6,652 nucleotides of DNA from JBECKR01 sp040235415 (GCA_040235415.1 JBECKR010000028.1:1-6652); one strand, 5' to 3'; positions 1 to 6,145 are shown, counted from the first letter of the stretch. Numbers and translations: made by a program. The notes: generated by a model from the sequence alone, not told the origin.

Positions 1-626
1 GACCACAGCACGTCGGACAGGAAGTGCGCGCCGGCCGCCATCCGCCCGACGCCGAGCCAGGTCCCGAGCGCGAGGCCGCCCGCCAGCGCCGCCGCCGCGA
101 GCCGCGGCCGCTCGCGACGCCACACCAGCCAACCCGCGGCGACGAGGAACCCGACCGAGCAGTGCCCGCACGGGAACGACTTGGCGCGCGCCTCGCCCGG
201 TACGAACGGGGCGGTGTAGGCGTGCTCGCCGCCGAACTCGACGAGCTGGCGCGGCCGCGCCCTGCCGAGGTGGTCCTTGAGCACCGCGTTCACGACCAGC
301 CCCGGCCCGAGCGCGATCGCGAGCAGCAGGAACAGCCCCCGCAGGCGCAGCTTCGCGCCGCCGCGGGAGAGCGTCCCGGCGACGATCGCTCCGACCGCCA
401 CGACGGCGAGCGCCGCGGTGAGGAACGGCGCCGACGCGTATGCGACCCGCCAGACCGTCTCTCCGGCGAGGGGCCACGCCTGCGCCGCGCCCGCCCGGTA
501 GAACGGGCGTGCGGCGGCGAGGTCGAGGTCGGTGACGCCGAACAGCACCGCGGTGAGCGCGGCGAGCGTCGCCAGCGCCGCGAAGTCGACGATCGCGTCC
601 CGGCGGCGGGACGTCTCGGGAACCAT
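1..626 (-). CDS. PAP2-family membrane phosphatase, lipid A 4'-phosphatase-like (C-terminus cut by window edge)
   Basis: Integral membrane phosphatase that would remove phosphate from a lipid-linked substrate on the outer face of the inner membrane. The 208 visible residues carry all three PAP2 signature blocks. Block 1 is K117-x6-R124-P125, block 2 is FPCGH with the catalytic His at 155, and block 3 is R195-x5-H201-x3-D205. Hydrophobic segments lie at about residues 11-31, 62-84 and 97-116, with more around 158-169 and 177-193. Block 2 has Cys where most PAP2 enzymes have Ser. I recall this FPCGH form from the PAP2 subgroup related to lipid A phosphatases, so that subgroup is my best guess; undecaprenyl-diphosphate or phosphatidate phosphatase remain possible. 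The ATG at 624-626 is chosen because a coherent N-terminus and first helix follow it; its ribosome site is weak. It follows the 693-2171 gene on the same strand and may be co-transcribed, subject to the hairpin between them. The protein continues beyond position 1. Confidence 0.9.
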   Translation of the reverse strand, partial: MVPETSRRRDAIVDFAALATLAALTAVLFGVTDLDLAAARPFYRAGAAQAWPLAGETVWRVAYASAPFLTAALAVVAVGAIVAGTLSRGGAKLRLRGLFLLLAIALGPGLVVNAVLKDHLGRARPRQLVEFGGEHAYTAPFVPGEARAKSFPCGHCSVGFLVAAGWLVWRRERPRLAAAALAGGLALGTWLGVGRMAAGAHFLSDVLW

Positions 627-637
627 GGCGGGCCTCG

Positions 638-677
638 CGCGGCTCGGGGGCCGTTCCAGTATGGCCCCCGGGCCGCG
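638..677 (-). terminator. Long GC hairpin between two same-strand genes, terminator-like without a T tract
   Basis: Positions 663-677 and 638-652 form a 15-bp stem with a single internal mismatch (C-A in the minus-strand transcript) around a 10-nt loop at 653-662. The inner 8 bp (CGGGGGCC against GGCCCCCG) are perfect. The structure begins 15 nt after the stop codon of the upstream gene and ends 11 nt before the ATG of the PAP2 gene. No T-run follows, so it is not a classical Rho-independent terminator. It could terminate partially, protect the 3' end of the upstream mRNA, or affect access to the weak ribosome site of the PAP2 gene. The pairing is seen directly; the role is inferred. Confidence 0.5.
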
Positions 678-692
678 GAGCCCGCTACGCGG

Positions 693-2171
693 CTACGGCG
701 CCGGCTGCCGCGGCTCGACCGGCGCGATCCACCGCGCGCTCGACAGCAGCCCCTCGACGAGCGTCTCGACGTCGGCCACCGCGTCCGGATCGACCGCCGC
801 CAAGATCTGGTGCAGGTCGCGGCCCTCCGGATCGAGCACGAAGTACGACACCACGGCGACCGCGCCGTCGGGACGGTCGAAGCGCTCGACGATGCGATAG
901 CCCTCGAGCCCCGCAGGGAGCCCGTCGCGGCGGTCGAGGATCACGGCTCCGGCGTCCTGCTCGGCGCGCACATACTGCGCGGCCTGACTTCGGAGGCCGT
1001 TCGCGGGCTCGCCCGGATACGCGAACACCGAAACCCGCAGCCCGCTCTCGTGCGTCCACTCCGAGCGCAGCGTCGGATCGTCCGCGAAGTACACCCAGGT
1101 GCCGGGGACCCGGGATCCGCTCCAGCCGTCGGCCTCGGCGCCGGCGAAGGCGAGGTCGTGGTCGAGGGCCTCGACGAACCGCCCGGTGAGGAGCGCCACG
1201 CCCGCGAGCGCCGCGACGGAGGCGATCGTCCCGACTCGAACGAAGGCCCGGAACCGATCGCGCCGCGCGGCCGGCTCGGGCCGGCGGCGGTGGGCGAGGA
1301 GCCTCGAGACGTGGATGCTCTCGACCTTGGTCGCGACCGCCATCACCGCCCCGACGAGCGCGACGGCGGCGATCTCGGCCGCCGAGCCGGCGGTCGCCAG
1401 GCCGACCGCGACGATCCCGAGGATCATCGCCTCGCCCAGGAAGTCGAACGCCGCCAGGACGGGGTGCCCGACGTACGCGAGCCCTCCGCCCGGGATCGCG
1501 AGCGACAGCAGCGTCGCGAGGCGCGCGGAGCGCACGAGCGCGCCGCAGCGCTCGCACTCGCCCTCGGCCGACGGTCGGACCGCCGCGCAGCCGGGACAGT
1601 GCTCGACCGGGAAGCTCGCGGGCCGCTCTCCGGCGCCGCCGAGCAGCCGCTCCGCGATGCGCGGGACGATCGCCTTCAGCAACTTGCGGTCGCCGCGGAC
1701 CGGCAGCGTCCACCGCGATCGCTTCCCGTCCGGGCCGGTCAGCGTCAGGGTCGACATCCGGAGCTTGAGCCCGGTGACCGCCGACCACGGAAAACCGCGG
1801 GTGCCCGGCTCGATCGTCGCGCCGTCGAAGCCCAGCAGGACCTCGACGAGGCGTCGGTCGGTGACCACCAGCGCCGCTTGGTGGTAGCGCTGGGCGGTCC
1901 AGCCGAGGCCGAGGTACATCCCGATCGTGAGGGCGCGCGCCGCGCGCGCGACGTACAGCACGTGCTCGCCGTCCTCGAGGACGACTTCCATGCGGGACGC
2001 GAGCGTCCCCCACAGGGCACGGCGGCGCCGGATCTCTCGGGCGCCCAGCCATCGCGCGTCGCCCGCGAACAGCGTTCCGGGACCGGACCGGGGCTCGCCG
2101 TCGATCGGCCCCAAGGCTTCGGGGTCGATCGGTCGCGGCGAACCCGTGCGGCGCATGATGTCGGATTCCAT
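693..2171 (-). CDS. Membrane protein of unknown function: PH-like region, zinc ribbon, transmembrane helices, possible PsbP-like C-terminus
   Basis: 492 residues, not recognised as a named protein. Residues about 60-178 are a beta-rich stretch with a 'VVTDRRLVEV' strand pattern, resembling bacterial PH-like domains that sit at membranes. C192-x2-C195 and C206-x2-C209 form a zinc ribbon. Residues about 220-290 are hydrophobic with a 'PGGGLAYVGHP' turn reminiscent of TM2-type membrane hairpins, and another helix lies at about 312-331. Residues about 349-485, after W350, look like a compact alpha/beta domain similar in pattern to the PsbP/DcrB fold, probably outside the membrane. The ATG at 2169-2171 is chosen because a strong purine-rich ribosome site (GGGGGGGAGAGGG, 2178-2190) precedes it. 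The reading frame stays open upstream to 2459, but that extension is Arg/Gly/Pro-rich and lies antisense to another gene. The domain calls are inferred from pattern, not from a search. Being a membrane sensor or envelope-stress protein is only a guess. Confidence 0.85.
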   Translation of the reverse strand: MESDIMRRTGSPRPIDPEALGPIDGEPRSGPGTLFAGDARWLGAREIRRRRALWGTLASRMEVVLEDGEHVLYVARAARALTIGMYLGLGWTAQRYHQAALVVTDRRLVEVLLGFDGATIEPGTRGFPWSAVTGLKLRMSTLTLTGPDGKRSRWTLPVRGDRKLLKAIVPRIAERLLGGAGERPASFPVEHCPGCAAVRPSAEGECERCGALVRSARLATLLSLAIPGGGLAYVGHPVLAAFDFLGEAMILGIVAVGLATAGSAAEIAAVALVGAVMAVATKVESIHVSRLLAHRRRPEPAARRDRFRAFVRVGTIASVAALAGVALLTGRFVEALDHDLAFAGAEADGWSGSRVPGTWVYFADDPTLRSEWTHESGLRVSVFAYPGEPANGLRSQAAQYVRAEQDAGAVILDRRDGLPAGLEGYRIVERFDRPDGAVAVVSYFVLDPEGRDLHQILAAVDPDAVADVETLVEGLLSSARWIAPVEPRQPAP

Positions 2172-2177
2172 GGGATT

Positions 2178-2190
2178 CCCTCTCCCCCCC
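2178..2190 (-). promoter_or_regulatory. Ribosome binding site deciding the start of the 693-2171 gene
   Basis: Read on the minus strand, GGGGGGGAGAGGG ends 6 nt before the ATG at 2171. It is the best anti-16S match near any in-frame start of this gene. It rules out the longer start at 2459, which would add 96 low-complexity residues. Confidence 0.65.
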
Positions 2191-2286
2191 TGGACGTGTC
2201 GACCCGGAGAATGTGATGCTCGAAGCCGCCGGATGCACGCCGCGGGCCGGACGCGCGAACCGCGTTTCCGATCCGGGACCCCGGGG

Positions 2287-2302
2287 GTTGCCGGCCGGCA
2301 AC
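2287..2302. repeat. 16-bp perfect palindrome in a divergent intergenic region
   Basis: GTTGCCGGCCGGCAAC is identical to its reverse complement. It lies 115 bp upstream of the minus-strand start at 2171 and 43 bp upstream of the plus-strand GTG at 2346. A palindrome between divergent genes suits a dimeric repressor operator. The core is built from GCCGGC, which can arise by chance in GC-rich DNA. The symmetry is certain; an operator role is an inference. Confidence 0.4.
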
Positions 2303-2345
2303 GCCCGCGTGCGCCGGGCGGGAACGCTCGGCGTATCGTCGGGGC

Positions 2346-2564
2346 GTGCAGGCACGCGACGCGGTCACCTCGCTCGACCCGGAGGACATCCCCGGGGCCC
2401 TCGCGCTCCTTCAGGCGCTCGAGGCCGCCGGAGAGATCACCCCGGAGGTCGCCAGCCACTGGCGGGTGCTGGTCTCCGCCTGGGGCCTCCGGCGCCAGGA
2501 GCTCATGTGCCGCGAGACCCGTCGCGATCGTCTCCCCCCCCGCGGTCGATCTGTCGGATCTTGA
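2346..2564 (+). CDS. Small hypothetical protein, 72 residues
   Basis: No family recognised. The product is a small, soluble, mainly helical protein. Residues 1-50 are rich in Ala, Leu and Glu with amphipathic helices ('ALALLQALEAAGEITPE' and 'ASHWRVLVSAW'). Residues about 50-70 form a basic Arg/Pro tail. Nearly every codon in the first 50 ends in G or C, and the composition looks like a real protein, unlike the Arg/Gly/Pro-rich shadow frames here. The GTG at 2346 is the first ATG or GTG in its frame after the stop at 2214-2216. No clear Shine-Dalgarno sequence precedes it, so a leaderless or weakly translated message is possible. Its last 62 bp overlap tail-to-tail with the end of the cytochrome gene on the other strand. 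The basic tail lies within that overlap and is the least certain part. Confidence 0.55.
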   Translation: MQARDAVTSLDPEDIPGALALLQALEAAGEITPEVASHWRVLVSAWGLRRQELMCRETRRDRLPPRGRSVGS

Positions 2565-5538
2565 CGTACAGCAGGAGCGCGACGAGCGTCACGATCAGGG
2601 TCGACACCAGCAGGCCGACCTTCCGGAAGCTGTACTCGCGGAGGCTCTGATCGGTCGTCTTTCGCGCCGAGGCGACGAGGTCGAACCCCTTGCCCGCCGC
2701 CTTGTCGAACTCCGCGAGGTTGAAGGCGTGGATCTTGGAGCGGGTGTCCGTGAGGGCGTCGTCCACCGCCTTGAGCTGGAACCGGACGTCGGCGAGGTCG
2801 AGGCCGGTGCGCTCGGCCACGTCGACCTCGTCGAGCGCCTCGCGCTGCTGCGTCTGGAGCTTCTCGATCTCGTCGTGGAAGTGATCGGCGGTCTCGTTGC
2901 ACACCGGCTTGCCGTAGCGCTCGTGGCAGTCCCGGCACACGCTCCCGGGGCCGGTGCCGACCATCGCGTCGCTCGGCTTCGCGATGTCGTGCTTGCCGTG
3001 GCAGACCTCGCACTCCGGCCAGCCGTGCGACTCGAACGCCTTCTTGTGGGGGCTGCCGTCGAACAGCGTGCCCTGGGTGACGTGGCAGTTGCGGCAGATC
3101 TGCGAGATCGAGGCCACCGCGGGGGGCATCGCGGCGTGATTGCCGTGGCAGTCGTTGCACACCGGCGCGCCGAGGTCGTTCTTCTCGAACAGCGCGCGGC
3201 CGTGGACGCTCTCGCGGTACTGCGCGAGCTGGTTCGTGGGCATCGGGGTGCGCCCGTCGTCCATCTTGACGCCGCGCATGTACGCCGGATCGGCGTGACA
3301 CCGCCCGCACGTCTGCGGGATGTTCGTCGGAAATACCGGCGACTGCGGGCTGGTCGGCCGCAGGATGCCGTGCACGCCGTGGCACGAGACGCACTGCGCG
3401 GCCTTGTTGTGCCCCTTCGTCAGCAGCGCGACGCCGTGGCGGCTCTCGCGGTACTTCAGCATCTGGTCGACCGGAAGCTCGGGGTTGAACCGCCGCATGA
3501 ACCCGGGGTCGCTGTGGCAGCGCTCGGTGCAGAACCGCGGGATCCAGCTGCGGTCGACCTTGCGGACGTCCCGCTCCGGCCAGCGCTCGTAGATCTCGTC
3601 GCTCATCGAGTCGTCGGTCGGCTTCCCGCCGTGGCATCCGGAGCACGACAGCCCGCGCCGCAGGTGCACGTCCGAGACGACGGCGCGGAGGTCGAGGTGG
3701 CGGTTCGGGTCGTCGGGGCCCCGGACCTTGAACAGCGTCTCCTCGCTCTGGTAGTTCGGATTGGTGTGGCACAGCACGCAGTTGTCGGTCAGCAGGAGCT
3801 CGACGAGCTCGTCCGAGATCTCGAGCTCGAGGAACCCGGCGAGCTGCTCCGGCGAGTCCAGGATGCCGGAGTCGACCGCCCGGAAGAACATCTTCTGGGC
3901 GTGGTCCGGAAGCTCGCGGAAGTGCTGCCGGCCGCGCTCGGAAACCACCGCCTTGCCGCCCTCCTGGGCGTCGAGCAGCTCACGGAACGAGTCCGGCCAG
4001 TCGGACTCCGGCAGCGAGCCGGCCCCCTCCGCCGAGGCGCTCGGGGGCAGCGGCTCCTGGGCGCGCGCCGGCGGCGACGCCCCCGGAAGCACGACGCACA
4101 GCGAGATCGCGGCGGCGACCGCCGCGCCCGGCAGGCTGCGGCTCCAGGTCGCGATCAGCACGACGACGAGGAGAACGAAGCAGACCGCGCCGGCCGCGAG
4201 GTAGCTCATCCCCGCCCAGCCGTGCAGCAGCGCCTGCAGCACCGGCAGCGCTCCGATCCAGAAATAGCGGTGCCCCCAGGCGAAGCGGCGCAGCAGGGTC
4301 ACGGCGACCGCGCCGCCCAGGACCCAGGCGGAGGCCGTGCGGACGATCGTCCGGGCGGTCTCGGGGGCCGCCCCGGGATCGACGCCGTGCACGGCGGGTA
4401 CCCCGACGTCCCAGGACTTCAGCATCAGGAACGCCAGGAAGTACAGCACGCCGACGCCGAAGTCGGTGAACGCGGCGCTCGATCTCCCGCGGGCCGCGGA
4501 GCGATCGAGGATCGGAACCAGGAACCAGATCCCCATCAGGACCGAGGCGATCAGCAGGCACGCCTGCGGGCCCTCCATCCCGAGCAGGTGCGGGGGGAAC
4601 TCCTTGAGGAGCTGGTACATCCACAGGAAGTACCACTCCGGCTTGATCCCGGGGTAGGCCGGCATCAGCGGGTCGGCCTTGTGCCCCAGCGCCCACTCCA
4701 TTCCGGGGATGCCGGGACCGTACGGCAGCAGCGCCGCGAGGAGCGCCAGCACGTTCAGGGCCAGGATCCACAGCAGCAGGTCGCGCAGCACGAAGTTCGG
4801 GAAGAACGGCATCCCCCGGGCGGGCGGCGGCGCCTCGCCCTCCTTCTCGGCGAGCGGCGGGGCCATGCCCTGCTTCTGGATGAACAGCAGGTGCACGCCG
4901 ATGAGCGTGAACGTCGCGATCGGAAGGACGCAGACGTGCAGCGCGTAGAACCGGTACAGCGTGCGGATGGAGACCTCCTCGCCGCCGCGCATGACGCGGA
5001 GCAGCCACTGCCCGATCCCCGGGATCGCCTTGACCGAGTCGGTCCCGACCGCGGTCGCGAAGAACGAGAGCTCGTTCCACGGCAGGAGGTACCCCGAGAA
5101 CCCGAAGCCGAGCGCGAGGCCGAACAGCACGAACCCGGTGAACCAGGTCAGCTCCCGCGGCTTGCGGTACGCGCGCAGGAAGAACACGCTCCACATGTGG
5201 GCGAGCAGCGACAGGATCATGAGGTGCGCGGACCAGCAGTGGATCGAGCGCACGAGCCAGCCGAACGGCACCTGGGTCACGACGTAGCGCAGGCTCTCGT
5301 ACGACGTCGCCTCGCCCGGCTCGTAGTACATCAGCAGCAGGATGCCGCTCGCGATCTGTACCGTGAAGAAGAACAGCGTGACGCCGCCGAGGAAGTACCA
5401 CACCATCGAGTGCGCGCCGACCGGGACCTGCTTGTGGCGCGCGAACGCCAGGAGATCGGCGAGCCCGAAGCGCTCGTCGAGCCACGACCACACCGCCGTA
5501 CGGACCCCGCGCCCGGCCGTCGCGTCCTGCGCGCCCAT
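2503..5538 (-). CDS. Cytochrome b fused to nine-heme cytochrome c (quinol oxidase core subunit)
   Basis: A 1011-residue subunit of a cytochrome bc-type complex, moving electrons from quinol through the membrane to periplasmic c hemes. Residues 1-222 match cytochrome b6: heme-b ligands H100/H114 and H201/H216 (the second pair has b6-type spacing), a 'KPRELTW' loop and an 'IPGIG' segment. Residues about 245-375 match subunit IV, with the Qo-site PEWYF at 300-304. Extra helices follow at about 401-418 and 427-464. Residues 467-493 look like a signal peptide ending in ARA before Q494. The periplasmic part has eight CXXCH sites (Cys587, 632, 716, 744, 794, 815, 843, 868) and one CXXXCH (Cys670-His675). 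A likely coiled coil (about 885-940) and a C-terminal helix (974-994) follow. It starts 3 nt after the Rieske stop, so translation is probably coupled. The frame is unbroken, so the fusion is real at DNA level. The final electron acceptor is unknown. Confidence 0.93.
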   Translation of the reverse strand: MGAQDATAGRGVRTAVWSWLDERFGLADLLAFARHKQVPVGAHSMVWYFLGGVTLFFFTVQIASGILLLMYYEPGEATSYESLRYVVTQVPFGWLVRSIHCWSAHLMILSLLAHMWSVFFLRAYRKPRELTWFTGFVLFGLALGFGFSGYLLPWNELSFFATAVGTDSVKAIPGIGQWLLRVMRGGEEVSIRTLYRFYALHVCVLPIATFTLIGVHLLFIQKQGMAPPLAEKEGEAPPPARGMPFFPNFVLRDLLLWILALNVLALLAALLPYGPGIPGMEWALGHKADPLMPAYPGIKPEWYFLWMYQLLKEFPPHLLGMEGPQACLLIASVLMGIWFLVPILDRSAARGRSSAAFTDFGVGVLYFLAFLMLKSWDVGVPAVHGVDPGAAPETARTIVRTASAWVLGGAVAVTLLRRFAWGHRYFWIGALPVLQALLHGWAGMSYLAAGAVCFVLLVVVLIATWSRSLPGAAVAAAISLCVVLPGASPPARAQEPLPPSASAEGAGSLPESDWPDSFRELLDAQEGGKAVVSERGRQHFRELPDHAQKMFFRAVDSGILDSPEQLAGFLELEISDELVELLLTDNCVLCHTNPNYQSEETLFKVRGPDDPNRHLDLRAVVSDVHLRRGLSCSGCHGGKPTDDSMSDEIYERWPERDVRKVDRSWIPRFCTERCHSDPGFMRRFNPELPVDQMLKYRESRHGVALLTKGHNKAAQCVSCHGVHGILRPTSPQSPVFPTNIPQTCGRCHADPAYMRGVKMDDGRTPMPTNQLAQYRESVHGRALFEKNDLGAPVCNDCHGNHAAMPPAVASISQICRNCHVTQGTLFDGSPHKKAFESHGWPECEVCHGKHDIAKPSDAMVGTGPGSVCRDCHERYGKPVCNETADHFHDEIEKLQTQQREALDEVDVAERTGLDLADVRFQLKAVDDALTDTRSKIHAFNLAEFDKAAGKGFDLVASARKTTDQSLREYSFRKVGLLVSTLIVTLVALLLYVKIRQIDRGGGDDRDGSRGT
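2923..3780 (-). other. Nine-heme c-type cytochrome domain of the fusion protein
   Basis: This segment (residues 587-872) holds all nine heme-attachment motifs. Two copies of a di-heme module are visible: residues about 692-755 and 770-825 each run 'QxLxxYRESxHGxAL', then CXXCHG-x-H, then a second CXXCH. The free His residues in 'SxHG' and 'CHGxH' are plausible distal ligands for bis-His hemes. The domain replaces the usual mono- or diheme c1/f subunit and should lie on the periplasmic side. Confidence 0.85.
4059..4149 (-). other. Signal-peptide-like junction between the b and c parts
   Basis: Residues 464-494 of the fusion read like a complete Sec signal: a short basic start (WSRS), a hydrophobic core rich in Ala, Val and Leu at about 471-485, a small-residue stretch and an ARA site just before Gln494. 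After it comes a Pro/Ser/Ala linker and then the heme domain. This is either the last membrane helix of the cytochrome b part or a processing site for signal peptidase I. The motif is seen; cleavage is inferred by analogy with the FbcH b-c1 precursor. Confidence 0.55.
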
Positions 5539-5541
5539 GGC

Positions 5542-6018
5542 TCAGGCCGTCTCGCGGGAGATCACGACCTTGCCGTCGATGCTCCCGCTGGTCTTGTAGG
5601 CCATCAGCGGACGCGGCGGGGGTCCCGAGATCACCCGCCCGTCGACGTCGAACTTGCCGTTGTGGCACGCGCACCACACGAGCCCCTGGTCGGACTTGTA
5701 CTGCACGGTGCAGCCCTCGTGCGTGCACTTCGCGGAAAGCGCGTGGAGCTTCTCGCGCGGATCGAGGAATACGATCACGCGCTCGATCCCGAGCGGGATG
5801 ATCGCGAACCCGACGTCCGCGATGGCGTGCTTGGCATTGTCGCCGAGCACGGTCTCGTTGGCGCCGCCGGACTGCTCGAGCGGGCTCAAGTAGCGCAGCA
5901 CGGGGTACAGCACGGTCGCGAGCCAGGCTCCCAGCGAGCCCAGCAGCAGACCGGTCACGAGACGGCGGCGCGTGCGCGGCGGGGTCCGCTCGCTTTGCTC
6001 CGCGAGGTGGGACGACAT
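5542..6018 (-). CDS. Rieske [2Fe-2S] iron-sulfur protein of the bc complex
   Basis: 158 residues. It takes one electron from quinol at the Qo site of the partner cytochrome b and passes it to the c hemes. Box I is C98-T-H100-E-G-C103 and box II is C116-A-C118-H119-N-G. By family knowledge C98, H100, C116 and H119 bind the cluster, and C103 and C118 form the supporting disulfide. GPPPRPL (132-138) matches the conserved proline loop. Residues about 20-40 are a single N-terminal membrane anchor after a basic TRRRL, a weak twin-arginine-like signal, consistent with Tat export. The ATG at 6016-6018 has a strong ribosome site (AGGGGGAG, 6023-6030); an upstream in-frame start at 6123 lacks this support and adds an Arg/Pro-rich stretch. 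It is the first gene of a two-gene operon, with the cytochrome b-c fusion starting 3 nt after its stop. Box II lacks the Ser and Tyr of high-potential Rieske proteins, suggesting use of menaquinol. Confidence 0.95.
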   Translation of the reverse strand: MSSHLAEQSERTPPRTRRRLVTGLLLGSLGAWLATVLYPVLRYLSPLEQSGGANETVLGDNAKHAIADVGFAIIPLGIERVIVFLDPREKLHALSAKCTHEGCTVQYKSDQGLVWCACHNGKFDVDGRVISGPPPRPLMAYKTSGSIDGKVVISRETA

Positions 6019-6076
6019 GGAGCTCCCCCTATGCCGAAGACCTCGCCGCGGGCGCGGCGTCGGTCGAACGGGCGGG

Positions 6077-6105
6077 AGCCTACCACGGTCTCGCGCGGCG
6101 CCGAA
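6077..6105 (-). promoter_or_regulatory. Candidate promoter of the Rieske/cytochrome b-c operon
   Basis: On the minus strand, TTCGGC (6100-6105) and TAGGCT (6077-6082) are separated by 17 bp, the usual sigma-70 spacing. They lie about 60 nt upstream of the Rieske ATG. The -10 element is fair and the -35 poor, so this is a tentative placement in very GC-rich DNA. Confidence 0.3.
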
Positions 6106-6121
6106 GCCCCCCCGGGAGGAC

Positions 6122-6145
6122 AAAAACGGACCGATTCCCTCGTCC
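6122..6145 (-). terminator. Candidate small Rho-independent terminator
   Basis: On the minus strand, GGACGA pairs with TCGGTCC (6 bp with one bulged G) around a GGGAA loop, followed by GTTTTT. The T5 run stands out because runs of A or T are rare in this window. The stem is short, so termination may be weak. It would stop minus-strand transcripts arriving from 6146 and beyond before the operon promoter, and it immediately follows the stop of a small 39-codon frame. Confidence 0.35.

Noticed and set aside
24..2216. A 730-codon open frame on the plus strand
   Set aside because: It is antisense to the PAP2 gene and the zinc-ribbon membrane protein, with Arg/Asp/Pro-rich low-complexity composition and no motif.
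2321..2340. GGAAC plus CGTC as an ECF sigma-factor promoter for the small plus-strand gene
   Set aside because: The two elements are only about 11 bp apart, shorter than the usual 15-17 bp. TATCGT at 2334-2339 could be a -10 element but has no matching -35.
2172..2459. N-terminal extension of the 693-2171 gene to a start at 2459
   Set aside because: The extra 96 residues are low-complexity, lie antisense to the small plus-strand gene, and a strong ribosome site sits before the ATG at 2171.
3980..5728. A 582-codon minus-strand frame overlapping the cytochrome b and Rieske genes
   Set aside because: It is a shifted frame of the real genes, Arg/Gly/Ala-rich and without motifs.
6019..6123. N-terminal extension of the Rieske protein to a start at 6123
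   Set aside because: The added 35 residues are Arg/Pro-rich and the ATG at 6018 has a strong ribosome site directly before a normal basic-plus-helix anchor.
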